Part shown: positions 1 through 6,464 of the stretch, in pieces
How the letters are laid out: every line of letters begins with the position of its first letter
Position numbering within the stretch: the stretch's first letter is position 1
Assembly (NCBI GenBank): GCA_030596145.1
Contig: JAUVKS010000017.1
Span: 1 to 15,317, forward strand
Direction: 5' to 3'
Length of the DNA stretch: 15,317 bases
Source of the DNA: Pseudomonadota bacterium
GTDB lineage: Bacteria; Desulfobacterota; Syntrophia; Syntrophales; JADFWA01
Program-made: the position numbers and the translations under genes
The notes under the pieces: model-generated
Told to the model about the DNA's origin: nothing
Databases searched by the model: none
What the model saw: the letters and a program-made list of their open reading frames with translations, nothing else

Positions 1-498
1 ATCATAGCCTCAAGACAGGTAAGGCCGGGAGATTATGTGGAACTTGATTCAGGTCAAAGAGGTTACGTCACAGATATAGCATGGCGAAATACAACCATAA
101 GAGCACTTCCCAATAATATGATAATTGTACCGAATTCCAAGATGGCTTCCGCTATTATCACAAACTACTGCGAGCCAGAAAAAGAGATGTCGGTACTTAT
201 TCAGGTTGGTGTCAGTTACGACAGTGATCTTGAACAAGTGGAAAACATTACTATTGAGGTGGCCAAAGAAGTTATGGGGAAAATCCAGGGGGGTATCCCT
301 GAATTTGAACCCTTTATTCGTTATCATACCTTCGGCGATTCCAGTATCGACTTTACCGTGATACTGCGGACAAGAGAATTCGTTAACCAGTATATTATCA
401 AACATGAATTCATAAAAAGATTGCATGAACGCTATAAAAAGGAGGGTATCGAAATTCCGTTCCCCATCAGAACGGTTTATATGAGGGAACAAAAATAG
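1..498 (+). CDS. MscS-family mechanosensitive channel, C-terminal part (5' end outside window)
   Basis: The frame is open from base 1, so the gene begins upstream of the window. A GTG at base 37 is an internal Val rather than a start, because the preceding codons (IIASRQVRPGDYV) already match the MscS beta domain. The visible part holds the end of the beta domain, with the family hallmark IIVPNSKM followed by ITNY, and then the alpha/beta C-terminal domain ending IPFPIRTVYM. The pore-lining TM3 helix and the earlier membrane segments lie outside. MscS channels sit in the inner membrane and release solutes on hypo-osmotic shock. The stop codon is followed immediately by the ATG of a methyltransferase gene, so the two are probably translationally coupled. 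It differs clearly from the complete MscS protein at 5635-6453, so the genome carries at least two distinct channels of this family. Confidence 0.9.
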   Translation: MIASRQVRPGDYVELDSGQRGYVTDIAWRNTTIRALPNNMIIVPNSKMASAIITNYCEPEKEMSVLIQVGVSYDSDLEQVENITIEVAKEVMGKIQGGIPEFEPFIRYHTFGDSSIDFTVILRTREFVNQYIIKHEFIKRLHERYKKEGIEIPFPIRTVYMREQK

Positions 499-1044
499 AT
501 GAAAACCGATACAGACAGATGGCTCGAAGAAGGGGCTGAAGCCGTTTTAAAAGAAGCGGGGATCAGGGAAGGTCAAATTGTATTGGATTTTGGCTGTGGC
601 TCCGGTTATTATACAATTCCCGCCGCGAGGATAGTCGGCGGCAAAGGCGGGGTATATGCTCTGGATAAGAACAGGGATTCTTTAAATGAGGTAGCGAAAA
701 GGGCAAAGATAGAGACACTCAATAATATACTGCTGATAAAGACATCCGGAAAATTGCGAATTCCTCTGGAAGATGAATCTGTTGATGTCACCCTGCTTTA
801 TGATGTTATACATTCCTATTATTTCTCGGCAACTGAGAGGAAAGAATTACTGACTGAAATTTACAGGATTTCAAAACCCGGCGCTTTAATTTCAGTCTAT
901 CCAAGGCACATGAACCTGGAAGATGTAAAGGACGAAATGGAAAAGGCAAATTTCCCCTTTGCAAGAAAGCTCTTTTTCACATTGCTTCATGATCAAGCCC
1001 TTACACGGGATTATTTATTAAATTTTCGACGAGGCCGACAATAA
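499..1044 (+). CDS. Class I SAM-dependent methyltransferase
   Basis: A 181-residue Rossmann-type methyltransferase. Motif I is VLDFGCGSGYYT at residues 28-39, the glycine loop that binds S-adenosylmethionine. The acidic motif II residue is in VYALDKN near residue 55. The segment DVTLLYDVIH near residue 100 corresponds to motif IV, and a predicted strand after SKPGA resembles motif VI. It resembles the ubiquinone/menaquinone (UbiE-like) and arsenite methyltransferase superfamily, but at 181 residues it is short, and the substrate cannot be told. The conserved Cys residues of ArsM enzymes are absent. The start abuts the stop of the upstream mscS-type gene with no gap, and no Shine-Dalgarno better than the AGGGAACA stretch about 8 nt upstream is visible, so translation probably depends on coupling. 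The Cys-rich DUF3795 gene follows 21 bp later on the same strand. Confidence 0.85.
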   Translation: MKTDTDRWLEEGAEAVLKEAGIREGQIVLDFGCGSGYYTIPAARIVGGKGGVYALDKNRDSLNEVAKRAKIETLNNILLIKTSGKLRIPLEDESVDVTLLYDVIHSYYFSATERKELLTEIYRISKPGALISVYPRHMNLEDVKDEMEKANFPFARKLFFTLLHDQALTRDYLLNFRRGRQ

Positions 1045-1065
1045 GGTCGGAAAGGAGGACATTGT

Positions 1066-1482
1066 ATGGATTATAGAAATATGACAGCACCCTGTGGACT
1101 GGATTGTTTCAATTGTCCCATGTACATGGCATCTATCAATGAGGGTCTCAGGGAGAAAATAGCTGAAAATCTGAAAATACCCGCTGAAAAGGCCCAATGT
1201 AAGGGGTGCCGAAACGAAAATGGAACGATGGGGTTTCTCGGTATGACCGAACCGTGTAATGTGTATAGATGCACCCGGGAAAAGGGTCTCGAATTCTGTT
1301 CAGATTGCCAGGATTTTCCCTGTGATCATCTTCATCCTTACGCGGACATGGCATCGAAAGTCCCACATAACACCAAGGTCTTCAATTTATGCCTGATTAA
1401 GAAAATGGGGCTTGAGAAATGGGCTGAAGAAAAGGCAAAAAGTGTGAAGGATACTTATTTTAAGGGGAAGTTTAAGCTTTGA
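1066..1482 (+). CDS. DUF3795 family cysteine-rich protein
   Basis: 138 residues with ten Cys in the order typical of DUF3795: C10, C14 and C17 (PCGLDCFNCP), C45 and C48 (CKGC), C64 and C69 (PCNVYRC), then C78, C81 and C86 (CSDCQDFPC). The spacing suggests two or more metal sites, zinc or iron-sulfur. That is inference from Cys pattern; the family has no established function. It is soluble, with no signal peptide or membrane segment. The start is well supported: an AAAGGAGGA Shine-Dalgarno at 1051-1059 sits 6 nt before the ATG. It lies 21 bp behind the methyltransferase and probably shares its transcript. DUF3795 proteins are common in anaerobes. Confidence 0.85.
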   Translation: MDYRNMTAPCGLDCFNCPMYMASINEGLREKIAENLKIPAEKAQCKGCRNENGTMGFLGMTEPCNVYRCTREKGLEFCSDCQDFPCDHLHPYADMASKVPHNTKVFNLCLIKKMGLEKWAEEKAKSVKDTYFKGKFKL

Positions 1483-1533
1483 CGGCTTTAGCAATATAAT
1501 TCTTCGATACTCGAAACGTTTTTTCGACGATTA

Positions 1534-1598
1534 TGTAGGGTGGTCTGCCTGAGGCGAACCACCGTTTGCGGTCGGGTGTAAAACCAGACCACCCTACA
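1534..1598. repeat. 65-bp palindromic intergenic repeat
   Basis: The ends are a perfect 14-bp inverted repeat: TGTAGGGTGGTCTG at 1534-1547 and its exact complement at 1585-1598. The interior holds a second small hairpin, ACCG-tttg-CGGT (1561-1572). No flanking target duplication is evident. The GTAGGGTGG opening resembles dispersed palindromes found in many environmental bacterial genomes, so a REP or MITE-like element is the likely identity. It lies between the DUF3795 gene and the patatin gene and could also fold in the transcript as a terminator-like stem, but no T-run follows. A weaker 6-bp hairpin (TCGAAA-cgttt-TTTCGA) lies just upstream near 1510-1526. Confidence 0.7.
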
Positions 1599-1657
1599 AT
1601 CCTTGAATGAAAAGGAAGGACCTTGAGGGTCTTTTACTATGGAGGTATCCCAAAATC

Positions 1658-2590
1658 ATGATATGGACGGACAAAAAAATTGGCCTTGCCCTCGGAGGTG
1701 GAGGTGCACGGGGGCTTGCTCATATAGGGGTATTAAGGGTATTTGAGGAGGAGGAAATTCCCATTAACATTCTTGTGGGAACCAGCATCGGTGCTCTTGT
1801 GGGTGGGGCCCATGCTTGCGGTATCGGGCCCGCTGAGATGGAGAAAAAGGTAGAGGAATATCTAAACAGCCCCGAGTTTCAGTCCTCAGCCGTCAAGGCT
1901 GTAGCCGAAGAAGTAACTCATGAACGGAAAGAGATGAATCTGCCACAGAAGATCCAAAGTTATTTGAAAAATCGATTTCTGTTGGCTCAGGCTATGTTCA
2001 GACCTGGCATTCTCTCCCAGGAGGATTTTCAGTCCATCATCAATTATTTCATTCCCGATATTCAGATTCAGGAAACACAAATCCCCTTCCGTGCTGTCGC
2101 AACTGATCTGATGAGTGGCGAGCAAATTGTCTTCTCTGAAGGGTCTCTGCGTCAAGCTGTGACGGCAAGTTGTGCCGTACCGGGTGCTATAGAACCTCTA
2201 AAGGAAGGAGAAAGACTTCTGTCGGATGGGGGCATTATCTGCCTTGTTCCAAGTACCGTGGCCAGGAAGGAAGGTGCCGATATAGTAATCGCCGTGGCCG
2301 TAGACAGGGATATCTGTTCCGAAGAGGAGTTTCAGACGGCGAAGGACGTATATCTCAGAGCCAGCGATATTACGTCACATTACCTGGCAAATCATGAGCT
2401 GATGGAGGCAGATGTGGTTATCCGTCCCCATGTGGGGGACTTACACTGGTCCGACTTTTCCCACGCCAAAGATTTAATACAGGAAGGCGAAAAGGCAACC
2501 AGAGAGAACCTGGAAAATATTCGTGATGCAATGCCTGGTATCAAAAAATGGTTTACATTGAAGCAGATTCTAAAGCCTCTTAGAAACTAA
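1658..2590 (+). CDS. Patatin-like phospholipase (RssA/NTE type)
   Basis: A serine lipid acyl hydrolase with the complete patatin signature. Counting from the ATG at 1658 (310 residues), the oxyanion-hole stretch GGGGARG is at 13-19, the nucleophile elbow GTSIG has Ser43, and the catalytic-dyad Asp190 lies in DGG (190-192). Length and motif order match single-domain bacterial patatin proteins. There is no signal peptide, so it probably acts in the cytoplasm or at the inner membrane face. An in-frame ATG at 1607 would add 17 residues, but it lacks a Shine-Dalgarno and lies next to the palindrome at 1534-1598. The ATG at 1658 has GGAGGT at 1641-1646, though with a rather long 11-nt spacer. The substrate is unknown. 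Confidence 0.9.
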   Translation: MIWTDKKIGLALGGGGARGLAHIGVLRVFEEEEIPINILVGTSIGALVGGAHACGIGPAEMEKKVEEYLNSPEFQSSAVKAVAEEVTHERKEMNLPQKIQSYLKNRFLLAQAMFRPGILSQEDFQSIINYFIPDIQIQETQIPFRAVATDLMSGEQIVFSEGSLRQAVTASCAVPGAIEPLKEGERLLSDGGIICLVPSTVARKEGADIVIAVAVDRDICSEEEFQTAKDVYLRASDITSHYLANHELMEADVVIRPHVGDLHWSDFSHAKDLIQEGEKATRENLENIRDAMPGIKKWFTLKQILKPLRN

Positions 2591-2593
2591 CCA

Positions 2594-2637
2594 CTATCGG
2601 CTAAACATGTCCCCGACGCTGAGCGGGGAGCCAATAG
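2594..2637. terminator. Two-step stem-loop after the patatin gene
   Basis: The outer arms CTATCGGCT (2594-2602) and AGCCAATAG (2629-2637) pair over 9 bp with one mismatch. The inner arms CCCCG (2611-2615) and CGGGG (2624-2628) extend the stem after an 8-nt bulge on the left side. It starts 3 bp behind the patatin stop, between convergent genes, and ends with only a TTT run, so it may be a weak terminator or a small palindromic repeat. Confidence 0.45.
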
Positions 2638-2670
2638 TTTGAGGCACAGTGGCACAAAGTTGCAAAGTAG

Positions 2671-2693
2671 CACAGCCCTTCAGGGCAGCTGTG
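2671..2693. terminator. Hairpin between convergent genes
   Basis: CACAGC (2671-2676) pairs with GCTGTG (2688-2693), with an inner CC/GG step around a TTCA loop and a small bulge. It sits directly beside the stop of the minus-strand winged-helix gene. No T-run is visible on either strand, so a role as a bidirectional terminator is only plausible. Confidence 0.35.
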
Positions 2694-2697
2694 AGGA

Positions 2698-3063
2698 TCA
2701 GATCGCTATTTTAAGTGAAATCTTATCGTAACTGACAACAGGGGTTACTTCCTTTCCCGTTTCCTTTCTTTCAACAAGTCCGATCTGGACAAGGTACTTA
2801 ACATCTTCGGCAACATTTTTAATATCCCGTTTCACAATCTTTGAAAGCTGGTTTATCGAATGCGGTCTTTCCGTTTTAATTACATGGAGAAGTTCGAGAC
2901 GCTTCGGGGTCAGCGCCTTTCTGAATTCCTCAAAATCCGTAAAATGCACCCCGATCTCTTCTTTGGCGGCTTCTTCCCGCTCCACAGTCTCACCGGTTTC
3001 AGTAAACTCGCTCAGGGCTGTTTTGATGCTTTTCATACATACCTTAAGTTTCTCGACTCTCAT
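2698..3063 (-). CDS. HVO_A0114-type winged-helix DNA-binding protein (antitoxin-like)
   Basis: 121 residues from the chosen start. The C-terminal half is a winged helix: TPKRLELLHVIK (about 52-63), a recognition unit NQLSKIVKRDIKNVAEDVKY (about 71-90), then LVQIGLVERK with a short wing, and an aliphatic tail YDKISLKIAI. This arrangement, including the RDxKNVxxDV helix and the 'GLVER' step, matches the HVO_A0114 family, whose members are often antitoxin partners of TumE toxins. The ATG at 3063 has GGAGGG 7 nt upstream. An in-frame GTG at 3138 would add 25 residues but overlaps the likely promoter at 3139-3167 and has no Shine-Dalgarno. No toxin-like ORF lies next to it; the upstream neighbour is the DUF362 gene. 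It is therefore an orphan regulator or a relic of a toxin-antitoxin pair. Confidence 0.75.
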   Translation of the reverse strand: MRVEKLKVCMKSIKTALSEFTETGETVEREEAAKEEIGVHFTDFEEFRKALTPKRLELLHVIKTERPHSINQLSKIVKRDIKNVAEDVKYLVQIGLVERKETGKEVTPVVSYDKISLKIAI

Positions 3064-3138
3064 AATTTTCCCTCCGGTACTTATTATGTTTCCATAATCC
3101 TTTGCTAACTTTTCCAGGCCCGCTTTCACTATTGGCAC

Positions 3139-3167
3139 AATAGGCCATAAAGTTATTTTTTTGTCAA
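3139..3167 (-). promoter_or_regulatory. Candidate promoter for the winged-helix gene
   Basis: On the minus strand a perfect TTGACA (3162-3167) is followed, after 17-19 nt, by CCTATT/TATTGT around 3137-3144. The -35 is consensus and the -10 is weak. Its position downstream of the DUF362 stop supports separate transcription and the ATG start at 3063. Confidence 0.4.
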
Positions 3168-3177
3168 TAAAGAATTT

Positions 3178-4206
3178 TTAATCCCCCTTAAAAAAGCCGA
3201 TTTCCTCGGCATACTCAAACTGTCTTTTCCAGGGAACGCCAGGATGCGTCCTGTCAAAGGGCTCTTCACCTATACGCTTCAGAGATTCCCTGTCCAGGGC
3301 TACCGGATGGTACCCTCCCACGAAACCAGAATCCGGAGCTATCTGCGGATTATGCCCCGGTAAACAATCACAGTCAGCGGTAATCTTGAGAAGAGCGTTC
3401 ACAAGAATTGTCCTGTCCTCAATCAGCCTCCAAACCGCGGCGGCTGTTTCAACAAGTTTTTCCTGAAAGATCGTCGCATCCGTATCCCAGAGGATTCTTA
3501 GCGCGATCTGGGGGCAAAGTGCGATGCATTGGGCACATCCGATGCACTTCTCAAGGTCATATTCGGGATACTCATCGTCGGAGATTGTTGCCGCGCCGGT
3601 GGGACAAGAATCAACACAGATACCGCACTTGTCGCACTCCTTTTTGTTCAAAACGGGGCGCGCGTCGGAGTGCATGCGCTGCTTCTGTGCCCGCGATGCA
3701 AATCCCATGGAAATATTTTTGACGGCGCCCCCAAATCCAGTAGCCATATGCCCCTTAAAATGGGAAAAGATAAAGAAACCGTCCACCTTTTCCACAAGCT
3801 TAGTAACCTGAACGGTCTCGAAATGCTCAAATTGCGCCTCTATATCGACTACGTCCCTGCCCTCCATCCCATCCCCGATCACGACAGGGCAACCGAGGTA
3901 GTTCTTTGTAAAACCATGCTCAGCCGCCGTCTTCAACGAGTCTTTCCCTGTACGGCGACCGCCGGAATAGAGGACGGTGGTATCGAAGATAAAGGGTTTT
4001 GTCCCATGTTTCTGGAGCCATTTTACGATTTCTCTGGCGTAACGAGGGTGGAGATAACTTGTGTTTCCCCTCTCTCCCCAATGGAGCTTGACGGCAACCG
4101 AATCACCCTTTTGAAAAGGAATCTTCAGTCTGTCAAGAAGAGAACGGAGAGAAATGATATGATCTTCAATGTCCTCACCGGTTTTCTGGAAGATGACCTT
4201 ACCCAT
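3178..4206 (-). CDS. DUF362 domain protein with two [4Fe-4S] ferredoxin motifs
   Basis: 342 residues. The N-terminal half is the DUF362 domain, with VAVKLHWGERGN near 37-48 and SHFKGHMATGFGGAVKNISMG near 148-168. It is followed by a ferredoxin-type segment with two CxxCxxCxxxCP motifs: C191, C194, C197, C201 and C221, C224, C227, C231. A later CDC pair (C279, C281) followed by a Gly-rich HxxV stretch is also present. The protein is soluble with no signal peptide and probably carries two [4Fe-4S] clusters for electron transfer. The family's reaction is not established. The start ATG at 4206 overlaps the end of the DUF1893 gene by 8 bp, and its GGAGG Shine-Dalgarno lies inside that gene's last codons, so the two are translationally coupled. 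It is the last gene of the operon that starts with the ECF S component. Confidence 0.9.
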   Translation of the reverse strand: MGKVIFQKTGEDIEDHIISLRSLLDRLKIPFQKGDSVAVKLHWGERGNTSYLHPRYAREIVKWLQKHGTKPFIFDTTVLYSGGRRTGKDSLKTAAEHGFTKNYLGCPVVIGDGMEGRDVVDIEAQFEHFETVQVTKLVEKVDGFFIFSHFKGHMATGFGGAVKNISMGFASRAQKQRMHSDARPVLNKKECDKCGICVDSCPTGAATISDDEYPEYDLEKCIGCAQCIALCPQIALRILWDTDATIFQEKLVETAAAVWRLIEDRTILVNALLKITADCDCLPGHNPQIAPDSGFVGGYHPVALDRESLKRIGEEPFDRTHPGVPWKRQFEYAEEIGFFKGD

Positions 4207-4633
4207 TCTGTCCTCCGATATTCTCCATGTTGGTTCCTTTCACAAATTCGTAAAACGCATCGGGGGATTTCCCGATAGACGCTTTTTCGAAGGGGCACAT
4301 TCCGTCCCCTTTTCTATTGACAATACAGGGTACTACTTCTAAAAAATAATTGGGAATGCCAAGCTGATTCAAGGTCTCAAGAGCATACTCGCTTCCGACG
4401 GGGGCATATATCTTTCTGCAACATGCCTTCTTCAGGAGCAACGCGGCCGCGTTACCAACCACACGGTCAAAAACGGTGACCTCATGGGTACAGGGGCTAA
4501 ACAGGTCGATATAGTCCAAAAGTGACGCGATCCCTTTCTTCCTGGATTGAAAGATCAGGCTGTCCACCTTCAATATCCACAGGGTTTCGTCGCTCTTCAA
4601 AAATGATTCGAAAAGTTTGTTACTGGTTTCCAT
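4199..4633 (-). CDS. DUF1893 (TM1506-like, deaminase-fold) protein
   Basis: 144 residues. The pattern is that of DUF1893: an N-terminal helix-strand unit with L-KVDSLIFQSRKKG, then FDRVVGNAAALLL (D56, G60-A64), YAPVGSEYAL (S81, E82), a conserved VPCIVNRKGDGMCPFE (NR at 106-107, CPFE at 113-116) and a variable tail. The founding member TM1506 of Thermotoga has a cytidine-deaminase-like fold according to structural work as I recall it, but no activity is assigned. Here the canonical zinc motifs (HAE and PCxxC) of cytidine deaminases are absent, so a true deaminase reaction is not supported. Cys71, Cys72, Cys103 and Cys113 are candidate functional residues. The start overlaps the ECF gene's end by 14 bp and its stop overlaps the DUF362 start, so it is the middle gene of a three-gene operon. 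Confidence 0.85.
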   Translation of the reverse strand: METSNKLFESFLKSDETLWILKVDSLIFQSRKKGIASLLDYIDLFSPCTHEVTVFDRVVGNAAALLLKKACCRKIYAPVGSEYALETLNQLGIPNYFLEVVPCIVNRKGDGMCPFEKASIGKSPDAFYEFVKGTNMENIGGQNG

Positions 4634-5207
4634 CGGGACGCCCGGACGTTGAAAAAAATCTTTCCAAAACTGTGGAGATCAGGGGGAGAAAGGCCAGCTG
4701 GATTACAATTCCGGGCCACCCCTGCTTTGCCGCCTGCCAGATGACAACAAGGGGATTTACATTACCCCAGTATATTATCAGCAACGCCAACACAACAGCA
4801 AATCGTCCTATAATAATCGCCCCAAGGAGTGACCACAGAATGTTCAGTTTGAACCGCTCGCGGAGGAGACCCGCCGACAACCCGTAGAATGAAGCCTCGA
4901 TGACAATCCGGGGAAGCCGCTCCAGAAAGGGCATCCCTGAGATACCGTAGCTTACAAGCGGTGTGAGTATTCCAACCAGAAGACCAGCCCGCCAGCCGAA
5001 CAGAAGACCGGCCAGTAAAATAAAGAAAAACATGGGAAGGAAGGTAGGACCTGCCAATGGATGAACATAGTGGCAAAACCACGGTATGGCTACATCCATT
5101 GCCACAAATAAGACAACAAAGGCATAAAGACGAAGGTTCGTAAACTTCAGAACATGGGGAAAGACCGCTTCCCTCGATGATAAATGAACTATGTCTGTTC
5201 TACCCAT
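4620..5207 (-). CDS. ECF-transporter S component (substrate unknown)
   Basis: 195 residues with about six membrane segments (roughly 27-46, 56-72, 76-90, 101-115, 122-147 and 165-183). The stretch LAGPTFLPMFFFILLAGLLFG (51-71) and the following GLLVGILTPLVSYGISGMP, then YGLSAGLL, fit S components of energy-coupling-factor transporters, which bind a vitamin or similar small molecule in the membrane. No EcfA ATPase or EcfT gene is next to it, so it would use a shared ECF module (group II arrangement). The residues for a known ligand (thiamin, biotin, folate, queuosine precursor) are not recognisable. The ATG at 5207 has AGAGG 9 nt upstream and a consensus-like promoter at 5256-5284. It is the first gene of the overlapping ECF-DUF1893-DUF362 operon. 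Confidence 0.8.
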   Translation of the reverse strand: MGRTDIVHLSSREAVFPHVLKFTNLRLYAFVVLFVAMDVAIPWFCHYVHPLAGPTFLPMFFFILLAGLLFGWRAGLLVGILTPLVSYGISGMPFLERLPRIVIEASFYGLSAGLLRERFKLNILWSLLGAIIIGRFAVVLALLIIYWGNVNPLVVIWQAAKQGWPGIVIQLAFLPLISTVLERFFSTSGRPDGNQ

Positions 5208-5256
5208 TTTCGTATACCTCTAACCAGTTGTTTTATTTTACCGTTTGGTTAAAGAA
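5171..5256. repeat. Direct repeat copy A: ECF gene start, leader and promoter edge
   Basis: This stretch matches 6465-6550 without gaps at a fixed offset of 1,294 bp. The leader core from CTCTAACCA to TTTGGT is nearly identical. The match runs through the ribosome binding site and the first codons of the ECF gene, up to HLSSR. A weaker match continues into the -35 region near 5284. Copy A is the functional one because it carries the intact ATG and -10. Confidence 0.8.
5221..5251 (-). promoter_or_regulatory. Inverted repeat in the ECF operon leader
   Basis: On the minus strand TAACCA (5246-5251) and TGGTTA (5221-5226) form a perfect 6-bp inverted repeat around a 19-nt A-rich spacer. The right arm runs directly into the AGAGG Shine-Dalgarno of the ECF gene. 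Because the predicted start of transcription is near 5249-5250, this is either a DNA operator overlapping +1 or an RNA stem at the very 5' end of the message. It does not match a riboswitch class that I recognise. In the decayed copy B the arms still pair (TGACCAA with TTGGTTA, including one G-T pair). Confidence 0.45.
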
Positions 5257-5284
5257 GTATAGGAAAGAAATAGTGGTGAGTCAA
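5256..5284 (-). promoter_or_regulatory. Sigma70-type promoter of the ECF operon
   Basis: On the minus strand TTGACT (5279-5284) and TATACT (5256-5261) are separated by exactly 17 nt. Transcription would start about 5249-5250, some 42 nt before the ECF ATG. It resembles the mscS promoter at 5519-5547. Confidence 0.75.
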
Positions 5285-5510
5285 GGGCAAAAAGGCTTTA
5301 CTCTTCCTTCATGATCTTTCCGATTTTTGCTCCAACATCTGCCCAAGCGAACGAAAGGGATCACTGATCAATAACTAAGATTATCTTTACCGGCACGCCT
5401 ACTACACTGCCCCATGGAAACTTGTGTTTCCTGATTATAAAACACGAAAAATGCTATCTTTAAAATCGGCGCTTGACAGTTTCATGCAGGCGGGTACTAC
5501 ACCTGTGGTC
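5285..5510. other. Divergent intergenic stretch without a gene
   Basis: No supported ORF or RNA gene is visible. It holds one small perfect hairpin, GGAAAC-ttgt-GTTTCC at 5416-5431, and a TTGACA at 5473-5478 whose -10 partner (TACTAC, 16 nt on) is poor. Otherwise nothing stands out. Confidence 0.5.
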
Positions 5511-5518
5511 AATTGCCC

Positions 5519-5547
5519 TTGACACACAATTACCGTTATCCTATACT
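5519..5547 (+). promoter_or_regulatory. Sigma70-type promoter of the complete mscS gene
   Basis: TTGACA (5519-5524) and TATACT (5542-5547) are spaced by 17 nt, which is close to consensus. The start of transcription would fall near 5554, leaving a leader of about 80 nt. A short inverted repeat, AATTG (5511-5515) with CAATT (5527-5531), brackets the -35 and could be an operator. Confidence 0.75.
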
Positions 5548-5634
5548 TCCCCGCAAGAAAAGCAATTTCTTATCAAGGGCTTATATCATTAAGCCAAGGT
5601 ACCAATTCGATCTCCAAGGAAAGGAAAACAAAAA

Positions 5635-6453
5635 ATGGATTTCTCAAATCTTACCGCCAAGGTGTACGAATTATTAACTGTCTACGGAATAAAAGTCATC
5701 GCCGCTATAGCTATCTTTATTGTGGGACGTTGGGTGGCAAAGTGGGTAACAAAGTTCATAAAGAGGCTGATGGCCAAAAGCAAAACGGATGAGACGCTGA
5801 TATCTTTTGTGGGTGATTTGAGTTATGTGGCTTTACTGGCCTTTGTAATTATTGCCGCCCTAAATCAGCTGGGTATCCATACCGCTTCTTTCGTCGTCGT
5901 GTTAGGTGCGGCCGGCCTGGCGATCGGCTTGGCGCTGCAAGGTTCTTTGTCAAACTTTGCAGCAGGCGTTCTCATGATCATATTTAAACCTTTTAAGGTC
6001 GGCGATTTTATTGAGGGTGGGGGCACGGCGGGAACCGTTGAAGAGATTCAGATTTTTATGACTCAGCTAAAATCCCCCGACAATAAAACCATTATCGTGC
6101 CTAACGCAAAAATGCTGGATGGCAACATCACCAATTTCACTACAAAAGGAACCCGCCGTGTGGATATGGTTTTTGGCATCGGTTATGGGGATGATATCGA
6201 TAAGGCCCGCCAGGTCATCGAGGGGATTCTCGGGCAGGATGATCGCGTTATTAAAGAACCGGAGCCTATTGTGGTTGTATCCGAGTTGGCCGATAGCAGT
6301 GTCAATCTCACAGTCCGCGCATGGACAACTGTCGATGATTATTGGTCATTTTACTTTGACACCACGGAGAAAGTTAAAAAGCAGTTTGATGCTGCAGGGA
6401 TCAGTATTCCGTTTCCACAACGCGATGTCCATGTATATGAACATAAAGAATAG
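5635..6453 (+). CDS. Small-conductance mechanosensitive channel, MscS family
   Basis: 272 residues, close to the 286 of E. coli MscS. Membrane segments lie at about 18-38 (TM1), 60-78 (TM2) and 84-115 (TM3). TM3 has the Ala/Gly-rich packing face LGAAGLAIGLALQGSLSNF and the hinge into GVLMIIFKPFKVGDFI. The beta domain carries the signature IIVPNAKMLDGNITNF (153-168), and the C-terminal domain ends ISIPFPQRDVHVYE. It forms a homoheptameric inner-membrane channel that opens under tension and prevents lysis during osmotic downshock. The start has a purine-rich AAGGAAAGGA Shine-Dalgarno 9-10 nt upstream and a strong promoter. The gene is bracketed by the direct repeats at 5171-5256 and 6465-6550. 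Confidence 0.95.
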   Translation: MDFSNLTAKVYELLTVYGIKVIAAIAIFIVGRWVAKWVTKFIKRLMAKSKTDETLISFVGDLSYVALLAFVIIAALNQLGIHTASFVVVLGAAGLAIGLALQGSLSNFAAGVLMIIFKPFKVGDFIEGGGTAGTVEEIQIFMTQLKSPDNKTIIVPNAKMLDGNITNFTTKGTRRVDMVFGIGYGDDIDKARQVIEGILGQDDRVIKEPEPIVVVSELADSSVNLTVRAWTTVDDYWSFYFDTTEKVKKQFDAAGISIPFPQRDVHVYEHKE

Positions 6454-6464
6454 TTATGTGCTTC

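Noticed and set aside
2641..2680. Short GGCACAAAGT-like tandem-looking stretch.
   Set aside because: The units are degenerate and of unequal length. It is too short to call a tandem repeat or a CRISPR remnant.
3529..4278. Long plus-strand ORF opposite the DUF362 gene.
   Set aside because: Its translation has no recognisable motifs and is fully explained as the antisense of a strongly conserved ferredoxin-type gene.
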